In this document: piece by piece, positions 1 through 4,521 of the stretch | Layout of the letters: each line of letters starts with the position of its first letter | Position numbering within the stretch: the stretch's first letter is position 1 | Source: JAICLV01 sp036380925 | GTDB lineage: Bacteria > Actinomycetota > Actinomycetes > Acidothermales > Acidothermaceae | DNA: 6,397 nt | NCBI GenBank assembly: GCA_036380925.1 | Contig: DASVDW010000065.1 | Coordinates: 1-6,397 of the forward strand | Direction: 5' to 3' | Program-made: the position numbers and the translations under genes | The notes under the pieces: generated by a model | What the model saw: only the letters and a program-made list of their open reading frames with translations | What the model was told of the DNA's origin: nothing | The model's database searches: none

Positions 1-774
1 GGCGCCCGCCACCGCGTCTCGCAGCAGCGCGTCCCAGACCGCCGGCCCGGCGACGCCGTCGATAGCCAGCTGATGCGCATTCTCAAAGGCCATGATCGCG
101 CCCTTGGTCATCACGGTCATCTTCCCCGGAGCCCAGAGCGACGCGAGCTCTTTCGGCGTCCGGTCGTATCGCATGGCGAAGTCGCCGGCCGGCGGATCAA
201 ACGCCAACGCCCCTTGCACCGCGGCGGTGTTGTCGATCGGCGCGTCCGGGGTGAACGTCAACGGCAGGTAGTGCAGGTCCGCGAGCAGCTGTTGCGCCCG
301 CAGCAGCGAACCGTCCGCGACGCGGTAGCTGAACTGCTTGCTCCCCGCGCTCACCGTCACGGTGGTGTCGGGCGCGAACGGCACGGTCGGCGTGAACTGC
401 AAGGTGGTCGGCGTCGGCTGCGACCACGCGCCTGCGGTTTGCGGGCTGATCTGCGGCGGCGCGACCGCCGGTGTGACGGCCGCGTCGAACGTGACGACGA
501 TCGGCTCGGCGCCCGACGCCCCGGACGACAGCGAGATGCCGGTCGCCTCCGCGGGCTTGACCACGACGTCGGACGACGATGGCGCGGCCGGACTGCCGTG
601 CGGCGTCGAAGTCGGTTCGGTCGTCGCGGTGGCGGCTTGGGCGCCGGTCGAGCCGGTTCCGTAGCGGTCGGCCAGCACGGCGATTCCCGCCCCCACGGCG
701 AGGGCGGTCGCCGCCGCGATGGCGACACTGGCCATGCGGCGCAACCGCGGGCGTCGGCGGTGCTTTGCCATCAT
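1..774 (-). CDS. Membrane-anchored Ig-like / peptidoglycan-binding protein, probable L,D-transpeptidase (N-terminal 258 aa, partial)
   Basis: This frame is open from an ATG-ATG pair (774 or 771) to the left edge with no stop, so the C-terminus lies outside the window. Translation shows a basic N-terminus (KHRRRPRLRR), one hydrophobic segment at about residues 15-36 (signal anchor), then a Ser/Thr/Pro/Ala-rich linker at about 40-72. A beta-rich Ig-like domain follows at about 75-152 (IVVTFDAAV, LQFTPTVPFAPDTTVTV). Residues 155-255 resemble a peptidoglycan-binding module: LRAQQLLADLHYLPL, later AFENAHQLAIDGVAGPAVWDALL, with the typical DG-x-x-GP-x-W core. In actinobacteria this order normally precedes a YkuD catalytic domain that makes 3-3 peptidoglycan crosslinks. 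The catalytic His/Cys region is not in the window, so the enzyme activity is inferred. A GGGAG lies 11 nt before the first ATG. The gene follows the PilZ gene by 72 bp on the same strand and may be co-transcribed with it. Confidence 0.8.
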   Translation of the reverse strand, partial: MMAKHRRRPRLRRMASVAIAAATALAVGAGIAVLADRYGTGSTGAQAATATTEPTSTPHGSPAAPSSSDVVVKPAEATGISLSSGASGAEPIVVTFDAAVTPAVAPPQISPQTAGAWSQPTPTTLQFTPTVPFAPDTTVTVSAGSKQFSYRVADGSLLRAQQLLADLHYLPLTFTPDAPIDNTAAVQGALAFDPPAGDFAMRYDRTPKELASLWAPGKMTVMTKGAIMAFENAHQLAIDGVAGPAVWDALLRDAVAGA

Positions 775-846
775 CGTCGCGCGTGCTCCCGTTCCACGGA
801 CTGTCCGGCCTATAGACAACCACGCCCGGGGCGCCGCGCAGGTTGC

Positions 847-1506
847 TTACGGCTCGCGCTTCGCCCGGGCGCGCAGTTGAAGGTGCAGGATGTGCCGTCG
901 AATCGCCTCAGCCCCCGGGCCGCCGATGTCGAACGCGACGACGGCCTCGGTCTGCTGGCCGTCGTCCACCGATATGGTCCGGACGACATAGCCAGGGGCC
1001 GCGACACGCTCGCGTCCGATGACCGTGCGGACGACCGTGCGCTGCAGGTCGGGAATCTCTCGGCGCGGCAGTCTCACCCGAAAGCCGCCTTCGGAGATGT
1101 CGACCGTCGTGGCCGGCACTGATTCGCCGTCCAGGTCAAGGACGACGTCGAGACAGGCGCGCACGCGGATGTATCGGCGGCGCTGAATGAGCATCGGCCG
1201 CCGCATCGGCCGCAGCCGCCACAGCTTGTTGCCCGATGAGCTCGTCGAGCCGAGCACGCGGCACGGCTGTTCATAGCGACCGCGCGGGGACATCCATGAC
1301 AGCTCGACGTCCCGGCTGCCGCTGGCGAGCAGCACCGAGTTCGCGCCGGCAGGCGCGCGGACGACGACGGCGTCGGCCTCGACATCCTCGACCTGCGTCG
1401 CGAACTCGTGGCCTTCACCGACGAGCTTGCCGGACGCCGCGATGCGCAGCACGACCGGCGCGTCTATGCCGGGCGACGCCAGACCGCGCGACATGGTCAT
1501 GCTCAT
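847..1506 (-). CDS. PilZ domain protein with N-terminal YcgR-like domain (c-di-GMP effector, probable flagellar brake)
   Basis: A 219-aa soluble protein. Residues about 15-100 form a beta-rich N-terminal domain of the YcgR/PilZN kind. Residues about 106-210 are a PilZ domain with both c-di-GMP-binding signatures intact: R110-x-x-x-R114 in QRRRYIRV, and D136-x-S138-x-x-G141 in VDISEGGF. Family knowledge: YcgR-type proteins bind cyclic di-GMP and act on the flagellar motor to slow or bias rotation; the neighbouring flbD and fliA fit that role here, which is inference. The start is the first of three closely spaced ATGs (residues 1, 3 and 5). No convincing Shine-Dalgarno sequence precedes any of them, so the exact start is uncertain by a few residues. 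It lies 75 bp after flbD on the same strand, and a weak flagellar-sigma-like element sits in that gap. Confidence 0.9.
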   Translation of the reverse strand: MSMTMSRGLASPGIDAPVVLRIAASGKLVGEGHEFATQVEDVEADAVVVRAPAGANSVLLASGSRDVELSWMSPRGRYEQPCRVLGSTSSSGNKLWRLRPMRRPMLIQRRRYIRVRACLDVVLDLDGESVPATTVDISEGGFRVRLPRREIPDLQRTVVRTVIGRERVAAPGYVVRTISVDDGQQTEAVVAFDIGGPGAEAIRRHILHLQLRARAKREP

Positions 1507-1548
1507 GCGCGTGGACCGGAGCTGGGCGGGAGGCTCTCCACGAATGCC

Positions 1549-1577
1549 TTGTCGGCAGGACGGCCGAGTTACTCAAG
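1549..1577 (-). promoter_or_regulatory. Weak flagellar-sigma-like element upstream of the PilZ gene
   Basis: On the minus strand, CTTG (1574-1577) is followed after 17 bp by GCCGACAA (1549-1556). The -10 differs from GCCGATAA at one base; the -35 differs from CTCA at two. It lies 42 bp before the PilZ start. Spacing is acceptable, but the match is marginal and read-through from flbD is the simpler explanation. Confidence 0.18.
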
Positions 1578-1581
1578 CCCT

Positions 1582-1833
1582 CTATTCGACAGGGAGTGGA
1601 ATCACTCGCAGTCGCGGCTCTTGCTTTGGAGCCTCTTCATACTTGTGGGCCGCGCCGATCACCTGCGCGCGATAGTCGCGCACCTTCTCAAGCAACTCCT
1701 CGACTGATTCGGCGACGACGTACTTTGTGCCGCCGATCAACGTCACGACGGTGTCCGGCGTGGCTTCAGCGCGCTCGATCAGGTCAGGGTTCAGCGCGAA
1801 CGACGGTCCGGCGAGCCGAGTTAGGACGATCAC
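1582..1833 (-). CDS. flbD: Flagellar protein FlbD
   Basis: An 83-aa protein of the small FlbD family. It shows the family pattern: IVLTRLAGPSFALNPDLIE near the N-terminus, then TPDTVVTLIGGTKYVVAES, then a helical stretch (VEELLEKVRDYRAQVI) and a short charged tail rich in Pro and Glu. FlbD is found in flagellar clusters of Gram-positive bacteria, usually next to hook and motor genes; its biochemical role is not well defined. Translation starts at a GTG. GGAG is 8 nt upstream in an otherwise unremarkable leader, and this supports the start. It lies 99 bp downstream of the sigma factor gene on the same strand and 75 bp upstream of the PilZ gene. motA/motB, the common neighbours of flbD in actinobacteria, are not here. 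Confidence 0.93.
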   Translation of the reverse strand: MIVLTRLAGPSFALNPDLIERAEATPDTVVTLIGGTKYVVAESVEELLEKVRDYRAQVIGAAHKYEEAPKQEPRLRVIPLPVE

Positions 1834-1857
1834 TGGGGTTGCTCCGTTCGCACCGCG

Positions 1858-1908
1858 TCACACCCCCCGGTGACAACAACACTGCGAAGTCAATTTCGAC
1901 CGGTGTGA
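1858..1908. repeat. Spaced inverted repeat TCACACC ... GGTGTGA in the fliA-flbD gap
   Basis: TCACACC at 1858-1864 and GGTGTGA at 1902-1908 are perfect 7-bp inverted copies separated by 37 bp. A second, nested inverted repeat GTCAC-N8-GTGAC occupies 1857-1874. The outer arms flank the candidate flbD -10 element, so they could be a regulator site or a weak stem in a fliA-flbD transcript. There is no U-tract to suggest an intrinsic terminator. Confidence 0.3.
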
Positions 1909-1920
1909 TGCGAATCTGAG
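1893..1920 (-). promoter_or_regulatory. Candidate flagellar-sigma promoter upstream of flbD
   Basis: On the minus strand, CTCA (1917-1920) is followed after 16 bp by GTCGAAAT (1893-1900). The motif I recall for FliA-family factors in Actinoplanes is CTCA-N15-17-GCCGAA, so this fits except for one base in the -10. It lies within the 99-bp fliA-flbD gap, about 60 bp before the flbD GTG. It could give flbD and the PilZ gene their own FliA-dependent transcript. A single-mismatch short motif can arise by chance in GC-rich DNA. Confidence 0.3.
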
Positions 1921-1932
1921 CAGCCGAAAGAG

Positions 1933-2829
1933 TTACGCGGCGCCCGTGACGCGCCCGGCGGACCGCGCAGCGGGTGACTGCCCGGCGCTGATCCGCGCGC
2001 GGAAGTCCGAACTCGCGGCGATGGTGGCGTAGTAGGCCGCCTTGCGACGGGCGACGCAGCCGTCGGGGCGCGCCTCCGCCGGCAGCGCCTCGGGAGCGAG
2101 CATCGCGGTCATGCCGTCCTTGAGCAGGATCAGCGCCTCGGCCCGCATCTGCGAGATGCGCGACTCGGTGACCCCGAGCTCGGCGGCGATGTCGGCCATC
2201 GGTCGCTCGTTGAAGAAGTAGCCTTCGACGACGACGCGCAGCCGCTCCGGCAGCGCCGCGACCGCGTCGACGAGATACGACGTCCGCTCGCGGTTGAGCA
2301 GCACGTCTTCGGGACCGGGGTCTTGGTGGGGCAGCATGCCTTCGAGCGTTCCGGCGTCGGAGAAGCCCTGCAGGCTCAGCACGACCGAGCGGTGCACGTC
2401 CTCCTCTACCGCGGCGAGCTCGACGGGCGAGATGCCGAGGTGGGTGGCGAGCTCGGCTTGGGTTGGGTGACGGCCGAGCGCGGCGGCCAGCTCTTCCTCG
2501 GCGGCCGCGCGCTGGCGGGCCTTGATGCGCACCGAGCGGCTCGCCCAGTCATGGCTGCGCAACTCGTCGATGATGGCCCCGCGGATGCGCACCGTGGCGA
2601 ACCGCGCGAACGGCACGCCACGCTCGGCGTCGAAGCCGCGGGCGGCCTGGGTGAGCGCCATCATGCCGGCCGACGTCAGGTCGTCGCGGCTCACGTGACC
2701 GGGGAGCTTGGCCGCGACCTCGGCGACGAGGTAGCCGACCAGCGGGAGGTTCTCCCTGACGAGGTGGTCCTCGTCCGAGCTTGCGCTGACCTGAGGGGTC
2801 GACTGGGTGAGTTTCTCGGTGCCTGCCAT
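1933..2829 (-). CDS. fliA: FliA/SigD/WhiG-family RNA polymerase sigma factor (sigma-28 type)
   Basis: A 298-aa protein when started at the ATG at 2829. Region 2 is at about residues 22-92 (ENLPLVGYLVAEVAAKLPG, then DLTSAGMMALTQAARGFD and RGAIIDELRSHDWASRSVR, the hallmark of FliA-type factors). Region 3 is at about 100-150 (GRHPTQAELATHLGIS). Region 4 is at about 185-240, with the helix-turn-helix PMADIAAELGVTESRISQMR. It has no region 1.1, as in the alternative flagellar class. It should direct RNA polymerase to late flagellar and motility promoters. The frame stays open upstream to a possible start at 2976, but those 49 extra residues look like untranslated promoter sequence and carry no domain. 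The ATG at 2829 is preceded only by a weak GAAGAGA. The C-terminus extends about 55 residues past region 4 (see findings). It is divergent from flgN. Confidence 0.92.
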   Translation of the reverse strand: MAGTEKLTQSTPQVSASSDEDHLVRENLPLVGYLVAEVAAKLPGHVSRDDLTSAGMMALTQAARGFDAERGVPFARFATVRIRGAIIDELRSHDWASRSVRIKARQRAAAEEELAAALGRHPTQAELATHLGISPVELAAVEEDVHRSVVLSLQGFSDAGTLEGMLPHQDPGPEDVLLNRERTSYLVDAVAALPERLRVVVEGYFFNERPMADIAAELGVTESRISQMRAEALILLKDGMTAMLAPEALPAEARPDGCVARRKAAYYATIAASSDFRARISAGQSPAARSAGRVTGAA

Positions 2830-3095
2830 GCAAGTCTCTTCGCCGCTCGACCGGGGGGAACTTGACTCCGAATGGCGTAATGATCGGCAAACGGATTGGA
2901 AACGGCTCGGAGTGACTACTTCACGCGAAGCATCCGGCGGACTGGAAAATCGACCGGACGCCGGATTCACCGCCATCTTCGGCCACTATCGGGCGGCCCG
3001 GCCTGCCGATGGTCCAGGTGGCCGCGCTTCCGGCAGCATGGAGTCGGCAACACCATCCGCCTCGCCCGCATCCCGCGTCGAACAGGAGGACGAGC
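2830..3095. promoter_or_regulatory. Divergent intergenic region between fliA and flgN
   Basis: This is a 266-bp non-coding gap between two divergently transcribed flagellar genes, so it should hold the promoters for both the fliA-flbD-pilZ unit and the flgN unit. The only landmarks I could identify are a minus-strand GCCGATCA (2881-2888) and a plus-strand TTGACT (2862-2867) that lacks a -10 at standard spacing. There is also a small CTTC/GAAG inverted repeat near 2922-2933. I found no complete sigma-A promoter in either direction. Confidence 0.6.
2881..2888 (-). promoter_or_regulatory. GCCGATCA, sigma-28 -10-like element upstream of fliA
   Basis: The minus strand reads GCCGATCA 51 bp before the fliA ATG. 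It matches the flagellar-sigma -10 core (GCCGATAA type) at 7 of 8 positions. At spacings of 15-17 bp the upstream tetramers are AGCC, GAGC and CGAG, which do not match TAAA or CTCA -35 elements. Autoregulation of fliA is therefore possible but poorly supported. Confidence 0.2.
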
Positions 3096-3515
3096 ATGGC
3101 TGGCTTCGCCGAAGTCTCCGACGTCCTGTGGCGCGAGCGCGAGCTGCTCGACGTCCTCCTTTTCAAGCTCGGCCAGGAGCGGCTGCTTCTGAGTGAAGGC
3201 GGCGAGCAGGCGCTGCGATGGTTGGCGCGGGCCAGCCATGAGATCGACCTCGTGCTCGAGGAGCTGCGGATCGCCGACCTCACCCGCGCGGTGGAGGTCG
3301 ACGCGCTAGCCGCCGGACTCGGCCTGGCCCCCGCTCCGACGCTGGCCGCGCTGGCCGAGGCCGCGCCGCCGCCGTGGGATGACCTGTTCGCCGCGCACCG
3401 GGCCGCGTTCGCGGGGCTGGTCGCCCAGGTGCGGGCGGCCGCCGAGGACAACCGGCACCGGCTGGAGGCGGCCGCGTTGGCCGTCCAACAGTCGCTGCTC
3501 GGGAGCGATCGGTGA
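3096..3515 (+). CDS. flgN: FlgN-family flagellar export chaperone
   Basis: A 139-aa, almost entirely helical protein. The first 65 residues carry the pattern seen in actinobacterial FlgN proteins: SDVLWRERELLDVLLFKLGQE, then RWLARASHEIDLVLEELR. After a Pro/Ala-rich loop (about 76-93), long C-terminal helices (about 95-135, HRAAFAGLVAQVRAAAED) follow, as expected for a chaperone that cradles the C-termini of export substrates. Known role of the family: keeping the hook-filament junction proteins FlgK and FlgL export-competent in the cytoplasm. The start is well fixed by an AGGAGG ending 6 nt before the ATG; the frame extends to 3009 but that segment looks untranslated. The next gene overlaps its stop by 4 bp (GTGA), indicating translational coupling. 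No flgK or flgL follows in this window. Confidence 0.85.
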   Translation: MAGFAEVSDVLWRERELLDVLLFKLGQERLLLSEGGEQALRWLARASHEIDLVLEELRIADLTRAVEVDALAAGLGLAPAPTLAALAEAAPPPWDDLFAAHRAAFAGLVAQVRAAAEDNRHRLEAAALAVQQSLLGSDR

Positions 3516-3799
3516 GCCTGCCGGGCGATGAGCTCGATCGAGACGAACGGCTCACCAGCCTCGCCGTCTTCGAGCACGAGCTGGCCGCGTCCGACGAGCG
3601 CGCGGTGCTGCTTGAGGCGCTGCTCGCCAAGCTGGAGAACGCCACCTCGGACGGCGAGCGCCTGGACATCGAGCGCCCGGACATCGAGCGCCCGGACGTC
3701 GAGCCGGCGTTGCAAAAGCGCTGCTATCGCCAGGCCGCGGTGTCGCTTGCCGGTTTGGCCGGCCCCATCACGCGGTCGCTGGCCGACTTTCTCGGCTGA
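3512..3799 (+). CDS. Uncharacterised acidic 95-aa protein coupled to flgN
   Basis: Not recognised. It starts at a GTG that overlaps the flgN stop codon (GTGA), with GGGAG 6 nt upstream, so it is very likely translated with flgN. The protein is soluble, acidic in its first two thirds, and predicted helical (about 16-44 and 65-94). Between them is a Pro-containing linker, DGERLDIERPDIERPDVEP (about 48-66), encoded by a 15-bp tandem repeat. The overlap with flgN suggests a role in flagellar export or assembly, perhaps as a co-chaperone or a protein acting on hook-associated substrates; this is inference from position only. Its 3' end overlaps the convergent Cys-rich gene by 32 bp. Confidence 0.75.
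   Translation: MSLPGDELDRDERLTSLAVFEHELAASDERAVLLEALLAKLENATSDGERLDIERPDIERPDVEPALQKRCYRQAAVSLAGLAGPITRSLADFLG
3649..3708 (+). repeat. 15-bp in-frame tandem repeat (four units, two identical)
   Basis: Units start at 3649, 3664, 3679 and 3694. The second and third are identical (GGACATCGAGCGCCC); the first and fourth are diverged copies. They encode the pentapeptides DGERL, DIERP, DIERP and DVEPA. The unit length keeps frame, so copy number could vary without breaking the gene. Confidence 0.85.
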
Positions 3800-3968
3800 C
3801 CGGGTTCGCCGCCTCGGCCCGGACGTCGTCCGCGGCCGCGACGTCGCGGTGGCAGGGGCAGCCGCTGCACACCGGCTTCAGCCGGTTCGAGGCGCGTAGC
3901 TGGCCATCGGGAGACCGAACCAACGAGCAATCGCAGGTCGGGCACGTCTCGACATAGATGACCTTCAC
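3768..3968 (-). CDS. Small Cys-rich zinc-ribbon-like protein (66 aa)
   Basis: Not recognised as a named family. The 66-aa product has two Cys clusters: C9-x2-C12-x-C14 (ETCPTCDCS) and C34-x2-C37-x-C39-H40 (PVCSGCPCHRD), separated by about 19 residues. That is the layout of a metal-binding ribbon or knuckle. The C-terminal third is polar and Ala-rich with no motif. Third codon positions are strongly G/C, like the neighbours, supporting a real gene. Translation would start at a GTG. The usual leader is absent; only AGG overlaps the start, and a flagellar-sigma-like promoter ends 7 nt upstream, so the mRNA may be leaderless. It converges on, and overlaps by 32 bp, the gene coupled to flgN. It could be a nucleic-acid or protein-binding regulator. 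An in-frame shadow cannot be fully excluded. Confidence 0.6.
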   Translation of the reverse strand: MKVIYVETCPTCDCSLVRSPDGQLRASNRLKPVCSGCPCHRDVAAADDVRAEAANPVSRESRPATA

Positions 3969-3975
3969 CTGATGG

Positions 3976-4004
3976 CTATCGGCAGCCAGGGCGGTTCGGC
4001 TGAG
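3976..4004 (-). promoter_or_regulatory. Candidate flagellar-sigma (FliA) promoter for the Cys-rich gene, leaderless
   Basis: On the minus strand, CTCA (4001-4004) is followed after exactly 17 bp by GCCGATAG (3976-3983). This fits the flagellar sigma -10 (GCCGATAA in enterics, GCCGAA-like in actinobacteria) at all but the last position, and the CTCA -35 I recall for Actinoplanes FliA factors exactly. Only 7 nt lie between the -10 and the GTG at 3968, so the predicted transcript starts at or next to the start codon. A fliA-family gene sits 1.1 kb away, so the needed sigma factor is present. Confidence 0.45.
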
Positions 4005-4054
4005 GATGCGGACGGTTGCGGAGCTGGCGCCTTGGCAGGTGTCAGGTGGCGATT

Positions 4055-4073
4055 GGCGAGGTACAACCCCGCC
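4055..4073. other. Imperfect hairpin
   Basis: Arms at 4055-4061 (GGCGAGG) and 4067-4073 (CCCCGCC) pair at six of seven positions around a TACAA loop. It is not followed by a T-run on either strand, so it is not a classical terminator. It is not attached to any transcript I can define. Confidence 0.3.
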
Positions 4074-4090
4074 GGGCCCGCTGCGCGGTG

Positions 4091-4106
4091 TGACCCGAAC
4101 AGGTCA
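4091..4106. repeat. Inverted repeat TGACC-N6-GGTCA
   Basis: Perfect 5-bp arms (4091-4095 and 4102-4106) around CGAACA give a dyad of the size bound by a dimeric helix-turn-helix repressor. It lies just upstream of the TAGCGT hexamer at 4129. Short arms make chance occurrence quite possible. Confidence 0.22.
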
Positions 4107-4128
4107 TGCACGCGCGGTTGGGCAGGAT

Positions 4129-4134
4129 TAGCGT
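4129..4134 (+). promoter_or_regulatory. Possible -10 element (TAGCGT) for the small downstream gene
   Basis: TAGCGT fits the actinobacterial TAnnnT -10. A transcript would start near 4141 and reach an in-frame GTG at 4146 almost at once, or the ATG at 4227 after about 85 nt. No recognisable -35 is found at 16-18 bp. Confidence 0.25.
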
Positions 4135-4226
4135 GGGTTCAGGCGGTGACGCGGGCGGACGACGCGGGCGGGCGGACACGCTGCGCAGGCAGGTTACGCG
4201 AGCAGGGGAGCCGGGGCGGGTGGACG

Positions 4227-4451
4227 ATGGCAAGCGCTGACGGCGTGTTGCCGCGCGACAGGCGTGATTGGCGGTCGGCTGAGGACGACGCCCGCGCCGA
4301 GCTTGACGTGCGGCTGCAAGACCCCGCCGCGTTGGAAGAGATCGAGCTGTACAGCGAGTTGATCATCGTCGCGGGTGAGAGCGACCACCCGCTGACGCGG
4401 GACCAAATCGACCGCGCCCTCGGCGTCACCAAATCGCCCACTCACTCCTAA
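4227..4451 (+). CDS. Hypothetical 74-aa protein
   Basis: Not assigned to a named family. The product is acidic and helical: DWRSAEDDARAELDVRL, then ALEEIELYSELIIVAGE, then a C-terminal segment SDHPLTRDQIDRALGV. This last segment resembles the end of short actinobacterial proteins of unknown function that carry a small helix-turn-helix-like motif (from memory). The ATG at 4227 has only a weak GGGTGG nearby. An in-frame GTG at 4146 would add 27 residues (101 aa) and lies close to the TAGCGT hexamer, but the added part is Gly/Arg-rich and looks untranslated, so I prefer the ATG. It is on the same strand as the phosphate genes but separated from them by 110 bp with strong palindromes, so it is probably transcribed separately. 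Confidence 0.65.
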   Translation: MASADGVLPRDRRDWRSAEDDARAELDVRLQDPAALEEIELYSELIIVAGESDHPLTRDQIDRALGVTKSPTHS

Positions 4452-4465
4452 ACCAACTACGGCCG

Positions 4466-4481
4466 GGGTCGGCGCCGACCC
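4466..4481. repeat. 16-bp perfect palindrome
   Basis: GGGTCGGCGCCGACCC is a perfect dyad 15 bp past the stop of the 74-aa gene. It could be a terminator stem without a U-tract or a protein-binding site. Its centre is 36 bp from the centre of the next palindrome. Confidence 0.6.
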
Positions 4482-4498
4482 GGTCGCAGAGCCCGGCG

Positions 4499-4520
4499 GG
4501 GCGGCGCGTTCGCGCCGCCC
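4499..4520. terminator. Strong GC hairpin / 10-bp-arm inverted repeat before the DUF47 gene
   Basis: Arms at 4499-4508 and 4511-4520 are perfect 10-bp inverted copies around a TT centre; as RNA this gives a 9-bp stem with a GTTC tetraloop. There is no downstream T-run. It ends one base before the TAGCAT hexamer and covers the place where a -35 would lie. It may act as an actinobacterial-style terminator for the upstream gene, as an operator over the phosphate promoter, or as both. Confidence 0.45.
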
Positions 4521-4521
4521 G

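Larger units (their letters stand above)
3969..4226. other. Intergenic stretch between the Cys-rich gene and the 74-aa gene
   Basis: About 258 bp with no convincing gene; the open frames here lack family motifs and have odd Arg/Pro-rich translations. Apart from the minus-strand promoter at its left end, it holds an imperfect hairpin (4055-4073: GGCGaGG, loop TACAA, CCcCGCC). It also holds an inverted repeat TGACC-N6-GGTCA (4091-4106) and a plus-strand TAnnnT hexamer TAGCGT (4129-4134) that could serve as a -10 for the downstream gene. Function is unknown. Confidence 0.4.

Noticed and set aside
835..846. GC-rich inverted bases just after the PilZ stop as a terminator
   Set aside because: The dyad has almost no loop and no T-run, and the next gene on the strand begins only 72 bp on, so read-through is as likely.
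73..1122. Long plus-strand ORF opposite the L,D-transpeptidase-like and PilZ genes
   Set aside because: The translation is Arg/Gly-rich without motifs, and it runs antisense to two well-supported genes.
2862..2883. TTGACT with TAATGA as a sigma-A promoter toward flgN
   Set aside because: The spacer is only 10 bp, far from the 16-18 bp required, and the hexamer at proper distance is not -10-like.
2830..2976. Upstream extension of the sigma factor by 49 residues to a start at 2976
   Set aside because: The added residues have no domain and a low-complexity look. They would consume half of the divergent promoter region. FliA proteins begin close to region 2, which fits the ATG at 2829.
3009..3095. 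Upstream extension of flgN to 3009
   Set aside because: The added residues (Pro/Arg/His-rich) do not look coded, whereas the ATG at 3096 has an ideal AGGAGG 6 nt upstream.
4042..4233. Minus-strand ORF containing NRACMTCSGH, a possible second Cys-rich protein
   Set aside because: It needs a TTG start without a ribosome site, its first half is Arg/Pro/Ser-rich like out-of-frame GC-rich sequence, and the Cys pattern is irregular.
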